From NCBI GenBank assembly GCA_963703665.1, contig CAVPFB010000003.1, forward strand, positions 835,118 to 899,117: DNA of 64,000 bases, read 5' to 3'. The position numbers and the translations under genes were made by a program. Every line of letters begins with the position of its first letter. Position 1 is the first letter of the stretch. Shown here piece after piece: positions 8,103 to 17,730 of the stretch. The notes under the pieces were generated by a model that worked only from the letters and a program-made list of their open reading frames with translations, made no database searches and had not been told where the DNA came from. Source of the DNA: AP-15 sp963703665 (GTDB taxonomy: Bacteria; Pseudomonadota; Alphaproteobacteria; ATCC43930; CGMCC-115725).

Positions 8103-9309
8103 ATGCCCTTCCTCGCCGACCGTCTCGCCCGCGTCAAACCATCGCCGACCATGGCGATGACCGCACTCGCCACCGAGTTGAAGGCGGCCGGGCGCGACAT
8201 CGTCAGCCTGTCGGTCGGCGAGCCGGATTTCGATACGCCGCCGAACATCCAGGAGGCGGCGATCGCGGCGATGCGGCGCGGCGAGACGCGCTACACCGTG
8301 TTCGACGGCACGATCGAGCTGAAGCGTGCGGTCTGCGGCAAGTTCAAGCGCGAGAACGGTCTCGATTACGAGACCTCGCAGATCACGATCAGCGCCGGCG
8401 GCAAGCAGGTGCTGTACAACGCGATGGTCGCCACGATCAACCCGGGCGACGAGGTCGTGATCCCGGCACCGTTCTGGGTGTCCTATCCGGAGATGGTGCT
8501 GCTGTGCGACGGCACCCCGGTGCCGGTGCCGTGCCCGCAGAACAACGGCTTCAGACTGCGGCCCGAGGATCTCGACGCGGCGATCACGCCGAGAACCAAA
8601 TGGCTGATCCTGAACTCGCCGTCGAACCCGACGGGTGCGGCCTACAGCGAGGCCGATCTGCAGGGCGTCGCCGAGGTGCTGCTGCGCCACCCGCATGTCT
8701 GGGTCATGACCGACGACATGTACGAGCACCTCGTCTACGACGATTTCGCGTTCACGCACGATCGCCCAGGTCGAGCCGCGCCTCTACGAGCGCACCTTGA
8801 CCGTCAACGGCGTCTCGAAAGCCTATTGCATGACCGGCTGGCGGATCGGCTATGGCGGCGGGCCCAAGGCGCTGATCAAGGCGATGGGGGCGATCCAGTC
8901 GAACTCGACCGCGAACCCGTGCTCGATCAGCCAGGCGGCGGCGATCGAGGCGTTGACCGGGCCGCAGGACTTCATCCCGGTCCACAACCAGAGCTTCAAG
9001 GAGCGGCGCGACCTCGTCGTCGACCTGCTGAACCGGGTGCCCGGCCTGTTCTGTCCGCGGCCCGAGGGGGCGTTCTACGTCTATCCGTCCTGCGCCGGCG
9101 TCATCGGCAAGCGCACCCCCGATGGCCAGACCATCGCCAACGACGACGATTTCGCCCGCTATCTGTTGGAAAAGACCGGGGTCGCGGTGGTGCATGGCGA
9201 GGCTTTCGGGCTGTCGCCGCATTTCCGCATCTCCTACGCGGCCTCACCCGAGGTGCTGCGCGACGCCTGCGAACGCATCGAGCGCGCCTGCCGCGCGCTG
9301 TCAGCCTGA
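8103..9309 (+). CDS. aatA: Aspartate aminotransferase (class I), frameshifted at about 8757
   Basis: PLP-dependent fold-type I aminotransferase, converting aspartate and 2-oxoglutarate to oxaloacetate and glutamate. The N-terminal part (8103 to about 8756) has VSLSVGEPDFDTP, AGGKQVLYNAM and NSPSNPTGAAYS. The remainder, in the +1 frame to 9309, has the PLP-lysine region NGVSKAYCMTGWRIGY, PEGAFYVYPSCAG and the Arg-containing FRISYAAS. Removing one base at about 8757 (between ACG and ACGATC) restores FTTIAQVEPRLYERTLTVNG, exactly as in the family, giving about 402 residues. Because all catalytic motifs are intact on both sides, a sequencing indel is more likely than true inactivation. Confidence 0.85.
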
Positions 9310-9457
9310 GTTTCGCGCCTCGGAATCGGCAAAGCTCGGTCGCCGCCAGATTTCGTTTGCGTTACGGCCGTCGGCCGCGCCAGATTTGAGCATAGACCGG
9401 GCGCCGCCGGGCCGCTGACCCGAGCGTCGTCCTAGAAGATGGCTGGAGGCGCCTCCC

Positions 9458-11500
9458 ATGGCGAATACGTCTGCGAACGCACCGGCGGCCCCGCGTTGCG
9501 CCGCTCTGATCGGCCCCTATCTGTCGGGCAAGACGACCCTGCTCGAAGCCCTGCTCCATGCCAGCGGGTCGACCGGGCGGCGCGGCAGCGTGCGCGACGG
9601 CAATTCGGTCGGCGACCATGCCCCGGAGGCGCGCGCCCGGCAGATGTCGACCGAGCTCAATGTCGCCAGCACGTCTTTTCTCGGCGACCCGTGGACGATC
9701 CTCGACTGCCCGGGTTCGGTCGAGCTGCTCTACGAGGCGCAGGGTGCGCTGCTGGCGAGCGATGTGGCGGTCGTCGTCGTCGAGCCCGAGGTCGAGCGCG
9801 CGCTGACGATCAGCGCGCTGTTGCGCTTTCTCGACCAGCACAAGATCCCGCACATGGTTTTCATCAACAAGATGGACACCGCGAACGCGCGGGTGCGCGA
9901 CGTGCTCGCAGCACTGCAATCGGTGTCGCAGCGCCCGCTGGTCTTGCGCCAGGTGCCGTTGCGCGGTGCCGAGTCCGAAGTCACCGGGTATGTCGACCTG
10001 GTCAGCGAGCGCGCCTACCGCTATCGCCCGGGCCAGGCTTCGGATCTGATGCCGTTGCCCGATGGGTTCTGGGACCAGGAGCGGGCGACCCGCACCGGCC
10101 TGCTCGAAAAGCTCGCCGATTTTGACGACAGCCTGCTCGAGCAGCTGCTCGAAGAAGTCGAGCCGCCGAAAGAGGAAATCTACCGGTATCTGACCCAGAC
10201 TCTAAAAGGGGCGCAGGTCGTGCCGGTGTTTCTCGGCTCGGGGCTGGCCGATTACGGTGTCCGCCGGCTGTGGAAAGCGCTGCGCCACGAGACGCCGCTG
10301 CTGCAGGAAACCGCGGCCCGGCTCGGCATCGCCGCCGACGGCGAGCCGTTGGCGCAGGTCGTCAAGACCTACCATCTGCCGCATACCGGCAAGCTGTCCT
10401 TGGCGCGGGTCTGGCGCGGAACGATCAGCGAGGGCATGGTGCTGAACGGCACCCGCGTCGCCGGCCTGCTGCGGGTCACCGGCGGGCAGCACGAAAAGCT
10501 CGCCTCGGCCCAAGCCGGCGAGGTGGTCGGGCTGACCCGCATGGAGGATATCGCGAGCGGCGTCGTGCTGACCCCCTCGGGCAAGGCCGATCCGCTGCCG
10601 CGGCCCGAGCGCCCACAGCCGGTATTTGGTCTGGCGATTGCCTCGGAAAAGCGCGCCGACGACGTCAAATTGACCGGCGCCATCGGCAAGCTGGTCGAGG
10701 AGGACCCGACGCTCGAGCTCGACCAGAACGCCGACACCCAGGAGATGGTGCTGTGGGGGCAGGGCGACATCCATCTGCAGATCGCGATGGACCGCCTGCG
10801 CAACCGGCACAATCTCGCGGTCAACGGCCGGCCTGCCGCGGTCCCCTACAAGGAGACGATCCGGCACGGGACCCAGCAGCATTCGCGCTTCAAGCGGCAG
10901 AGCGGTGGGCACGGGCAGTTCGCCGACGTGACGATCGAGGTCAAGGCCCTGCCGCGCGGCTCGGGCTTCACCTTTACCGACAGCGTTGTCGGCGGCGCCA
11001 TCCCGCGCAACTACATCCCGGCGGTCGAGGAAGGGGTCACCGAGGCGTTGCATCACGGGCCGCTCGGGTTTCCGGTCGTCGATGTCGCGGTCACCCTGAT
11101 CACCGGCCAGTTCCACGCGGTCGACAGCTCGGACCAGGCGTTCAAGACCGCGGGTCGACAGGGGGTGCAGGAAGCGCTGCCGAAATGCGAGCCGATCCTG
11201 CTCGAGCCGATCGATTCGGTCGAGATCTCGGTCCCGAACGCGTTTACCGCGCGGGTGCAGCGGCTGATCTCCGGACGCCGCGGCCAAATCCTCGGCTATG
11301 ACGCCAAGCCCGACTGGCCCGGCTGGGACGTGGTCAGCGCCCATATGCCGCAGAGCGAGCTGCACGACCTGATCGTCGAGCTGCGTTCGCTGACCCTGGG
11401 GGTCGGCAGCTTTGCCCATCGCTTCGATCATATGCAGGAGCTGACCGGGCGGCCGGCGGAAAAGGTGCTGGCCTCGCGCACCGCCGACGCGGCTCAATAA
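9458..11500 (+). CDS. Elongation factor G-like GTPase (EF-G2 type)
   Basis: A 680-residue translational GTPase-like protein with EF-G domain order. G1 is GPYLSGKTT (residues 19-27), G3 is DCPGSVEL and G4 is NKMD. Domain II follows at about 290-370 (GKLSLARVWRGTISEGM), then domains III-V with GQGDIHLQIAMDRLRNR, RQSGGHGQFADVTIEV, GVQEALPKCEPILLEP and VSAHMPQSELHDLIVELRSLT. The P-loop and switch II differ from canonical EF-G (no DxPGHxD), which places it in the EF-G-like paralogue group found besides the main fusA. It is not in a str operon. Role likely ribosome-related but not shown to be translocation. Confidence 0.85.
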   Translation: MANTSANAPAAPRCAALIGPYLSGKTTLLEALLHASGSTGRRGSVRDGNSVGDHAPEARARQMSTELNVASTSFLGDPWTILDCPGSVELLYEAQGALLASDVAVVVVEPEVERALTISALLRFLDQHKIPHMVFINKMDTANARVRDVLAALQSVSQRPLVLRQVPLRGAESEVTGYVDLVSERAYRYRPGQASDLMPLPDGFWDQERATRTGLLEKLADFDDSLLEQLLEEVEPPKEEIYRYLTQTLKGAQVVPVFLGSGLADYGVRRLWKALRHETPLLQETAARLGIAADGEPLAQVVKTYHLPHTGKLSLARVWRGTISEGMVLNGTRVAGLLRVTGGQHEKLASAQAGEVVGLTRMEDIASGVVLTPSGKADPLPRPERPQPVFGLAIASEKRADDVKLTGAIGKLVEEDPTLELDQNADTQEMVLWGQGDIHLQIAMDRLRNRHNLAVNGRPAAVPYKETIRHGTQQHSRFKRQSGGHGQFADVTIEVKALPRGSGFTFTDSVVGGAIPRNYIPAVEEGVTEALHHGPLGFPVVDVAVTLITGQFHAVDSSDQAFKTAGRQGVQEALPKCEPILLEPIDSVEISVPNAFTARVQRLISGRRGQILGYDAKPDWPGWDVVSAHMPQSELHDLIVELRSLTLGVGSFAHRFDHMQELTGRPAEKVLASRTADAAQ

Positions 11501-11594
11501 TCGGAGAGCCGAGCGCCGCCGCTCGCGAAACCGTGACTTGGCGACGCACGCCGCCGCTCCAGATTATGGAGCGCAACGATCATAGGGTGCGGCG

Positions 11595-12569
11595 ATGCTG
11601 ATCCGGCGCAAAAAGAGCTGGGAGCTTCCCGACAGCGCGGCAACGCCGGAGCGGGTGTATCTCGGGCGCAGAGCGCTGCTGAAGGCGATGGCGGTGGGTT
11701 CGATGCTGGCCCCGGCGCTCGTCCCTGGCCTGGCGGCGGCCGCGGCGCCGATGGCGGATCAAGACCCGTCGGCCGGACTCTACCCGTTCAAGCGCAATCC
11801 GCGCTATAAGCTCGATCGGCCGATCACCGATCCGAAATATTCCGAGAATTACAATAACTTCTATGAATACGGCTCGGAAAAGTCGATCGCCGACGACGCC
11901 CAGCAGCTGAAGATCCGTCCGTGGACGGTCAAGATCGACGGCATGGTCGAGAAGCCGATCGAGATCGGCATTGACGATTTGTTAAAGAAGATGCCGCTGG
12001 AGGATCGGCTCTATCGCCACCGCTGCGTCGAGGCGTGGTCGATGGCGGTGCCGTGGAGCGGCTTTGCGATGGCCGCCCTTGTCGATTTGGCCAAGCCGCT
12101 GGGCTCGGCCAAATACGTCAGGATGGAGACTTTTCACGACCCCGCCGAAGCGCCCGGCCAGAAACAGTTCTGGTATCCCTGGCCCTATGTCGAAGGCCTG
12201 ACCATCGCCGAAGCGAAGAACGAGCTCGCCTTCTTCGTGACCGGCATGTACGGCAAGCCGGTGCCCAAGCAGGACGGCGCGCCCTTGCGCTTGGTGCTGC
12301 CGTGGAAATACGGGTTCAAATCGGTAAAGTCGATCGTCCACGTCTCGTTCACCGACCAGCAGCCGGTGTCGTTCTGGGAAACCGTGCAGGGCGACGAGTA
12401 CGGGTTTTGGGCGAACGTCAACCCCGAGGTGCCGCATCCGCGCTGGAGCCAGGCGACCGAACGGGTGCTCGGCACCGACGAACGGGTGCCGACCTTGAAA
12501 TGGAACGGCTACGGCGAATACGTCGCCCATCTCTACGACGGCATGCAGGGCCAGAAGATCTTCTTCTAA
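11595..12569 (+). CDS. msrP: Protein-methionine-sulfoxide reductase catalytic subunit
   Basis: Periplasmic molybdopterin enzyme (YedY/MsrP) that repairs oxidised methionines in envelope proteins, 324 residues. The N-terminus carries a Tat signal (LGRRALLKAMAVGSML, residues 23-38), and Cys144 in YRHRCVEAWSMAVPW is the expected molybdenum ligand. Other family marks are NNFYEYG, WPYVEGLTIAEA and LVLPWKYGFKSVKSIV. The heme-binding membrane partner MsrQ, normally next to it, is absent here: the next gene, gph, is convergent with only 6 bases between stops. Electrons must come from an unlinked MsrQ or another donor. Confidence 0.92.
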   Translation: MLIRRKKSWELPDSAATPERVYLGRRALLKAMAVGSMLAPALVPGLAAAAAPMADQDPSAGLYPFKRNPRYKLDRPITDPKYSENYNNFYEYGSEKSIADDAQQLKIRPWTVKIDGMVEKPIEIGIDDLLKKMPLEDRLYRHRCVEAWSMAVPWSGFAMAALVDLAKPLGSAKYVRMETFHDPAEAPGQKQFWYPWPYVEGLTIAEAKNELAFFVTGMYGKPVPKQDGAPLRLVLPWKYGFKSVKSIVHVSFTDQQPVSFWETVQGDEYGFWANVNPEVPHPRWSQATERVLGTDERVPTLKWNGYGEYVAHLYDGMQGQKIFF

Positions 12570-12575
12570 AGCCCC

Positions 12576-13247
12576 TCAAGGACCAATTCCGAGGCGATCG
12601 AGGGTAGCCGGCAGATCGGCAAAATGGTCGAGCAGCGCGTCGGCGGCGAGTTGCTCCGGGGCGATCCGGGCATAGCCGTAGCGCATAAGCACCAGCGGAA
12701 TTCCGGCGCCGCGGGCCGCCGCCGCGTCGTTTTCATTGTCGCCGATCATCGCCGCCGCCTCGACCCGAGCGCCGAGCACGCCGATCAATTCCAACAGGTG
12801 ATCGGGATCCGGCTTTTTGATTGCAAACCGGTCACCGCCGGCGATGCCGTCGAACAGCGGGAGCAGCCCCAAACCCTCGAGCACCCTTAGGGTCGCGTGC
12901 TGCGGCTTGTTGGTGCAGATCGCGGTGCGATAGCCGCGCCGGCGCAGCGCTGCCAAAGTCTCGGGCACCGCCGGATAGGGCCGGGTCAGCCGCACCGCGT
13001 CGGCCTCGTAGAGCTCGAGAAAGCGCGGCAGCGCGACCGCGGCTTCCGCCGGTCCGGCGCCGCTCGCGGCGAGGGCGCGGGCGACGAGCGCCGGCACGCC
13101 ATCACCGATCATCCGCCTGACCTGCGGCAGAGACAGCGGCTTTTCGCCGCGTTCGCGCAACATCTCGTTGACCGCCGCGCGCAGATCGGGCGCGCTGTCG
13201 ACCAGCGTGCCGTCGAGATCGAAGATCAGCAGAAAGCCTGACATCAT
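12576..13247 (-). CDS. gph: Phosphoglycolate phosphatase
   Basis: HAD-superfamily hydrolase of 223 residues. Motif I FDLDGTLVDSAPDL (nucleophile Asp at residue 10), motif II CTNKPQHAT, motif III Lys in KKPDPDHL and motif IV MIGDNENDAAAA are all present, with the small alpha-helical cap typical of Gph. It removes phosphate from 2-phosphoglycolate formed by oxygenation reactions or DNA repair. The frame is open much further upstream into the serine hydrolase region, but the start at 13247 (or the adjacent Met at 13244) matches the family. Related HAD phosphatases are the only alternative. Confidence 0.87.
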   Translation of the reverse strand: MMSGFLLIFDLDGTLVDSAPDLRAAVNEMLRERGEKPLSLPQVRRMIGDGVPALVARALAASGAGPAEAAVALPRFLELYEADAVRLTRPYPAVPETLAALRRRGYRTAICTNKPQHATLRVLEGLGLLPLFDGIAGGDRFAIKKPDPDHLLELIGVLGARVEAAAMIGDNENDAAAARGAGIPLVLMRYGYARIAPEQLAADALLDHFADLPATLDRLGIGP

Positions 13248-13306
13248 GCCGGAGTCTGCGGGTTCAGGCCTCGCCGCGCAACCCTGCGAGATCGCCGCTG
13301 CGCCGA

Positions 13307-14407
13307 TCACGACCCGAGCGCGGCCGTGGCCAGCTTCATGAACCCGTCCATCGCCGCCGGATCGGTCCAGCGCAAGACCGCGACCAGATCGTTCTCCGGA
13401 TCGATCCAGGTCAGGTTGCCGCCGGCGCCGCGCGCGTAAAAGCTGCGCTCCGAGGCGCTCGGATAGAGCCCGCGCCCGGTGTTGAGCCACCACAGATAGC
13501 CGTATTGCGGATAGAGCGGGCACGGATCGAGCATCTGTTCGATCCATTCTTCCGACAGAATGCTGCGACTGCCCCACATCCCACGGTTCAGCAGCATCAG
13601 CGCGATCCGGGCCTGGTCGCGCGCACTGATCATGACGCCACCGCCCCAATGGCCGCCGCCCGAGACGGACTGCACCCGCTGCCCGCCCTCTTCGACCCAG
13701 GAATTGCGGTAGCCGTGCCATTCCCAATCCGGCGAAGCGCCGATCGGGTCCATGACCAGCTCGCGGAACACCTCGGGCAACGGCCGGCCCCACAGCCGCA
13801 GCAGGGCGAGGCTCAGCCGATTGACCCGAACGTCGTTGTATTCCCAAAAGCCGCCGGGCGAATGGAGGTCGCGATGGGTGCCCTTGGGCGCCGTGCTCGG
13901 CCGGCCGCCGACGGCGCGGTTACGGTCGATCAGATCGGGCTTGCCCCACAGCTCGCCCTCCCATTCCGAGGTCTGCTGCAGCAGGTGGTGCCAGGTGATC
14001 GCGGCGTTGTGGGGTGGGGCAAAGCCGCCGTCGTCGACCCGGCGCCGGACTTCCTCATGCGGGTCGCCGATCAGGCCGCGGTCCCAGGCGATGCCGGCGA
14101 GGATCGCGAGATAGCTCTTGGCGCAGCTGAAGGTCATGTCGGCCCGCGCGGTGTCGCCCCACTCGGCGAGGATCCGCCCGCCATGCAGCACGAGGCCGTT
14201 CGGGCCGCCGCGCGGGCGCACCGGGCCCAAGGTTTCGTTCCACGGCGGACGCTCGGCGAAATCGCTCGTCACCATCAGCGCGAGGTCGCGCTGCCACGGC
14301 GTCTCATGTTCGGCTGCATGACGGGCGGCGGCGCCGGCGCCCACCCCCGTCTCGGACGGCGGCAGGCGCGGCCAGTCGGCCGGGTGCGGCAGCGGAAGGG
14401 CGCTCAT
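13307..14407 (-). CDS. Serine hydrolase, beta-lactamase/class C PBP family
   Basis: A 366-residue protein of the beta-lactamase fold. Ser94-Cys-Ala-Lys97 (FSCAKSYLAILAG) is the S-x-x-K catalytic pair, Tyr190 in EYNDVRVNRL is the second-motif Tyr, and GGGHWGGGVMISARDQARIALM plus YGYLWWLNT are characteristic of EstB-like esterases and related peptidases. No signal peptide is seen, so a cytoplasmic esterase or amidase is likely. The start at 14407 is the first Met before conserved sequence; the open frame runs 37 codons further upstream. Precise substrate unknown. Confidence 0.8.
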   Translation of the reverse strand: MSALPLPHPADWPRLPPSETGVGAGAAARHAAEHETPWQRDLALMVTSDFAERPPWNETLGPVRPRGGPNGLVLHGGRILAEWGDTARADMTFSCAKSYLAILAGIAWDRGLIGDPHEEVRRRVDDGGFAPPHNAAITWHHLLQQTSEWEGELWGKPDLIDRNRAVGGRPSTAPKGTHRDLHSPGGFWEYNDVRVNRLSLALLRLWGRPLPEVFRELVMDPIGASPDWEWHGYRNSWVEEGGQRVQSVSGGGHWGGGVMISARDQARIALMLLNRGMWGSRSILSEEWIEQMLDPCPLYPQYGYLWWLNTGRGLYPSASERSFYARGAGGNLTWIDPENDLVAVLRWTDPAAMDGFMKLATAALGS

Positions 14408-14576
14408 CGTTCGGGGTACTCCGCGGTTGTGATCGAGACTGCCTGTTGGGCGGACTTGATTTTCGGGGGATGCGCACGACCTCGTGAGGGAGCGGCGCAC
14501 GGCGCCCCGAGCTTGCAATCAGAGGGGCGGGGTCGCTAGAAGTCGGTCTCGCCAGCGTTCCGGGGTCATGGATATC

Positions 14577-14819
14577 ATGGGTTCGTTCAGCTTGATGCAT
14601 TGGATGGTGGTTCTGGCCATTATCCTCATTCTATTCGGTGCCGGGAAGCTGCCGCATGTGATGGGCGACTTCGCCAAGGGCATCAAGGCGTTCAAGGCCG
14701 GCATGCGCGACGAAGACGAAGCCGCACCGCCGCCCGCGCAGGTTGCTCCGCCGCCTGCCGCCGCGAGCCCGGCGGCACCAATGGCTGCTGCGGCCGACCG
14801 TTCTCACGACCGCGTCTGA
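14577..14819 (+). CDS. tatA: Sec-independent translocase subunit TatA
   Basis: An 80-residue protein: a short N-terminal membrane helix (MHWMVVLAIILILFGAGKLP), then the amphipathic helix MGDFAKGIKAFKAGM and an acidic, Pro/Ala-rich tail. This is the TatA pattern (FGAGKLP hinge). It would form the channel part of the twin-arginine pathway, which would export MsrP among others. The start MGSFSLMHW at 14577 matches the family; an ATG at 14568 gives three extra residues. tatB and tatC do not follow, whereas they usually do. Confidence 0.88.
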   Translation: MGSFSLMHWMVVLAIILILFGAGKLPHVMGDFAKGIKAFKAGMRDEDEAAPPPAQVAPPPAAASPAAPMAAAADRSHDRV

Positions 14820-14850
14820 ACCGCCGTCCCAGCCTGCCGCCGGCAGGGAA

Positions 14851-15264
14851 ATGTCGGCCGAGGCTTGGCCTGGAGATCTTCGGTCGATCTCAAACGTCGC
14901 GGTCGAGATCCGCACCAGCCCCGAACGCGGCCGCGGTGTTTTCGCCTGCCACGCGATCATCGCCGGCTCCGTGATCGAAAGGGCGCCGGTCGTCATCGTC
15001 CCGGCGGCCGATTGTGCGATGCTCGATCGCACCATTCTCCACGACTACTACTTTCACTGGGATGGCGACCCTGACGGCGAGGGGCGCGGCGCGTTGGGCC
15101 TCGGCCTCGTCAGCCTGTGCAATCATTCGAGCCGCCCGCGCGCACGGGTCAGCCGCAACTTTGCCCAGGGCACGCTCGACCTGATCGCCGTCGCCGATAT
15201 CGAGCCGGGCGCCGAGATCACGATCGATTATGGCTGCGATTTGTGGTTCGAGCCACGCGATTAG
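14851..15264 (+). CDS. SET domain-containing protein
   Basis: A 137-residue stand-alone SET domain, the fold of lysine methyltransferases. Visible marks are the RGRGVFACHAIIAGSVIERAPV start, the LVSLCNHSSRPRA region corresponding to NHS/C of the pseudoknot, and GAEITIDYGCDLWF, the equivalent of the EELTxDY motif whose Tyr is catalytic. Such short bacterial SET proteins are sporadic and their targets are mostly unknown. It starts 31 bases after tatA on the same strand, so the two may be co-transcribed. SET proteins without a post-SET Cys cluster, as here, are usual in bacteria. Confidence 0.75.
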   Translation: MSAEAWPGDLRSISNVAVEIRTSPERGRGVFACHAIIAGSVIERAPVVIVPAADCAMLDRTILHDYYFHWDGDPDGEGRGALGLGLVSLCNHSSRPRARVSRNFAQGTLDLIAVADIEPGAEITIDYGCDLWFEPRD

Positions 15265-15344
15265 CCACGCCGTGGTTTGTTGCTGGCTTGATGCGACGCC
15301 CCGGGTTATGTGATCCCGCGATATCGCCGGGGGATGGACAGAGC

Positions 15345-16211
15345 ATGCGACGTTTCGAGGGCACCGACAGCTACGTCGCGACCCCGGATCTACGGGTCGC
15401 GGTCAACGCGGCGATCGCGCTCGAACGCCCGCTGCTGGTCAAGGGCGAGCCCGGCACCGGCAAGACCATCCTCGCCCACGAGATCGCCCGCGGGATTGGC
15501 AAAGACCTGATCGCCTGGCACATCAAATCCACGACCAAGGCGCAGCAGGGGCTCTACGAGTACGACGCGGTCTCGCGCCTGCGCGACGGCCAGCTCGGCG
15601 ATGCGCGCGTCCATGACATCGCCAATTACATCGTGCCGGGAAAGCTGTGGGAAGCGTTCGAGGCGGCCGAAGCCCCGGTGCTGCTGATCGACGAGATCGA
15701 CAAGGCCGATATCGAATTCCCGAACGACCTCCTGCTCGAGCTCGACCGCATGGAGTTTTATGTCTACGAGACGCGGCGCACGATCCACGCCCGGCATCGC
15801 CCGGTCGTGATCATCACCTCGAACAACGAGAAAGAGCTGCCGGACGCCTTTCTGCGCCGCTGCTTTTTCCACTACATCCGCTTCCCCGACCGCGAGACGA
15901 TGCAGAAGATCGTCGATGTGCATTTTCCCGGTCTCAAGCACGAGCTGGTGCACGAGGCGCTGACCATCTTCTTCGACATCCGCCAGGCGCCGGGCCTAAA
16001 GAAACGGCCGTCCACCTCCGAGCTGCTCGACTGGATCAAGCTGCTGTTGGTCGAGGACATCTCGCCCGAGACGCTGCGCACCCGCGATCCGGCAAAGCTG
16101 ATCCCGCCGCTGCACGGTGCGCTCTTGAAGAACGAGGAGGACGTGCACCTGTTCGAGCGGCTGGCGTTTCTGCACCGGCGCGAGCGCGGCGCTGCCGGCG
16201 AGCCGCGGTAG
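15345..16211 (+). CDS. MoxR-family AAA+ ATPase
   Basis: A 288-residue AAA+ protein. Walker A is GEPGTGKT (residues 34-41), Walker B is VLLIDEIDKAD, sensor 1 is VIITSNNEKELPDAFLRRCFFHYI, and the lid domain ends near LLKNEEDVHLFERL. The family acts as a chaperone that inserts cofactors or remodels complexes together with a von Willebrand factor A protein. In most alphaproteobacteria the VWA (CoxE-like) gene follows immediately; here the next gene is a convergent transporter, so the partner is missing from this locus. Start chosen at 15345 where conserved sequence begins. Confidence 0.85.
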   Translation: MRRFEGTDSYVATPDLRVAVNAAIALERPLLVKGEPGTGKTILAHEIARGIGKDLIAWHIKSTTKAQQGLYEYDAVSRLRDGQLGDARVHDIANYIVPGKLWEAFEAAEAPVLLIDEIDKADIEFPNDLLLELDRMEFYVYETRRTIHARHRPVVIITSNNEKELPDAFLRRCFFHYIRFPDRETMQKIVDVHFPGLKHELVHEALTIFFDIRQAPGLKKRPSTSELLDWIKLLLVEDISPETLRTRDPAKLIPPLHGALLKNEEDVHLFERLAFLHRRERGAAGEPR

Positions 16212-16269
16212 ATCTCGTTGCCGGGAACGCCGCTGGCACAGCCCGGTTCGGGCGACCCCGCCGCGGAAA

Positions 16270-17550
16270 TTACCGCGGGTAGCGGCGGCGGCGCACAAAG
16301 ACGAGAGCGATGATGCTGAGCGCCGCGGTGAACATGATGTAATAGCTCGGCGACAGGCGATTGCCGGTCATCGCGATCAGCCCGGTCGCGACAAACGGCG
16401 TGAAGCCGCCAAAGATCGTCACCGCGACGGCAAAGCTCAACGATACGCCGATCCCGCGCACCGGGGTCGGAAACAGCTCGGCGAGCTGCGACGGCAAGAC
16501 ACCGCTATAGCCGGCCTTGACGAGGCTCAGCCAGCCGGCGGCAAAGATCGCGGTTGCCAGCGACGGATGGGCGACCATCAGAAAAAAGACCGGATATGTG
16601 GTAAGAAGAAACAACCATGCCGTCGATTTCATCAGGCCGCTGCGCCCAAATTTGTCGGAGAGGTGCCCGGCCAACGGCGAAGCAAGGCCGAGGACGACAG
16701 CGCCGACCAACGTCGCGGTAAAGGCGGTGGCCTGCGGCAGGTGCAGTTCCTTGATCGCATAGGTCGGGATGTAGAGGATGATGTAGGCAGAGCTATTAGA
16801 GATTGCCGAGGCGCCGGTCGCCAGCAATGCTTCGACCGGGTGAGCGCGCAGCATGTCGCGCACCGGCGTGCGGGTCGGCTCGATCGCGACATATTCCGGC
16901 GTCTCGTCGAGCTTGCGGCGAATGTAGAGCCCGGCCGGGCCGACCAAAATTCCGAACAGGAACGGGATGCGCCAGCCCCATCCGGTGAGCTGCGCCGGCG
17001 ACAAGGCGCTCGCCAGGATGAGCCCGAAACCCGAGGCCAGGAAGTTGGTGATACCAGTGCTGGCCCATTGCCAGCTCGCGACAAAGCCTTTGCGCTTGGC
17101 GGTCTGCTCGGCCAGGAAGGTGACCGCGCTGCCGAACTCGCCGCCGACCGAAAACCCTTGCAACAGGCGTGCGAAAAAGATCAACAGCGGCGCCGCCAGC
17201 CCGATCGTCGCATAACCCGGCATTATGGCGGTCAAGGTCGTGCCGACGACCATCAACATGATCGACAAAGTCAGTCCCGCCCTGCGGCCCTTGCGGTCGG
17301 TGTAGGCGCCGATCACGATGGCGCCGATCGGGCGCATCAGATAAGCGGCACCGAAGGCGCCGAGGGTCAACAGCAACGACGCCGTCTCGTTGCCGGTTGG
17401 GAAGAACACTTTCGCGATCGTGACCGCGAAGTAGCCGTAAACCAGAAAATCGAACCATTCGATCGCGTTGCCGAGCGAGGCGGCGACGATGACCCGCGTC
17501 AGGCTGGCCCTGGGGCGGGCGGCAGGCAGGGCGAGCGTGTCGGCGGTCAT
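16270..17550 (-). CDS. MHS-family MFS transporter
   Basis: A 426-residue major facilitator with about 12 helices, of the metabolite:H+ symporter family (ProP, KgtP, ShiA). Family marks are SLGNAIEWFDFLVYGYFA in helix 1, GAYLMRPIGAIVIGAYTDRKGRR in the loop between helices 2 and 3, and LLQGFSVGGEFGSAVTFLAE in helix 4. The ATG at 17550 has a GGGAG ribosome-binding site and is preferred over a TTG four codons upstream. It is divergent from the CoA-transferase genes (17731), suggesting uptake of an organic acid that those enzymes activate, but this is inference. Confidence 0.87.
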   Translation of the reverse strand: MTADTLALPAARPRASLTRVIVAASLGNAIEWFDFLVYGYFAVTIAKVFFPTGNETASLLLTLGAFGAAYLMRPIGAIVIGAYTDRKGRRAGLTLSIMLMVVGTTLTAIMPGYATIGLAAPLLIFFARLLQGFSVGGEFGSAVTFLAEQTAKRKGFVASWQWASTGITNFLASGFGLILASALSPAQLTGWGWRIPFLFGILVGPAGLYIRRKLDETPEYVAIEPTRTPVRDMLRAHPVEALLATGASAISNSSAYIILYIPTYAIKELHLPQATAFTATLVGAVVLGLASPLAGHLSDKFGRSGLMKSTAWLFLLTTYPVFFLMVAHPSLATAIFAAGWLSLVKAGYSGVLPSQLAELFPTPVRGIGVSLSFAVAVTIFGGFTPFVATGLIAMTGNRLSPSYYIMFTAALSIIALVFVRRRRYPR

Positions 17551-17730
17551 GTCGTCTCCCAAAGCGCCTCGACGGACTTGCCGTCATTCTGGCCGCGAGG
17601 ACGGCTGCTTCATTTACGCGTTTTTGCCCGCGCCGCACCAGGATCGAATGGACCGCGTTGTCCGCTGCATGTTGCCGCGCGACGGCGCCTGCCGCATGAT
17701 GGCCGCGGGCAACAGAGACCGGGCGGGGGA

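Noticed and set aside
8740..8800. Programmed frameshift in aspartate aminotransferase
   Set aside because: No slippery heptamer or pause structure is apparent, and the family is not known for recoding.
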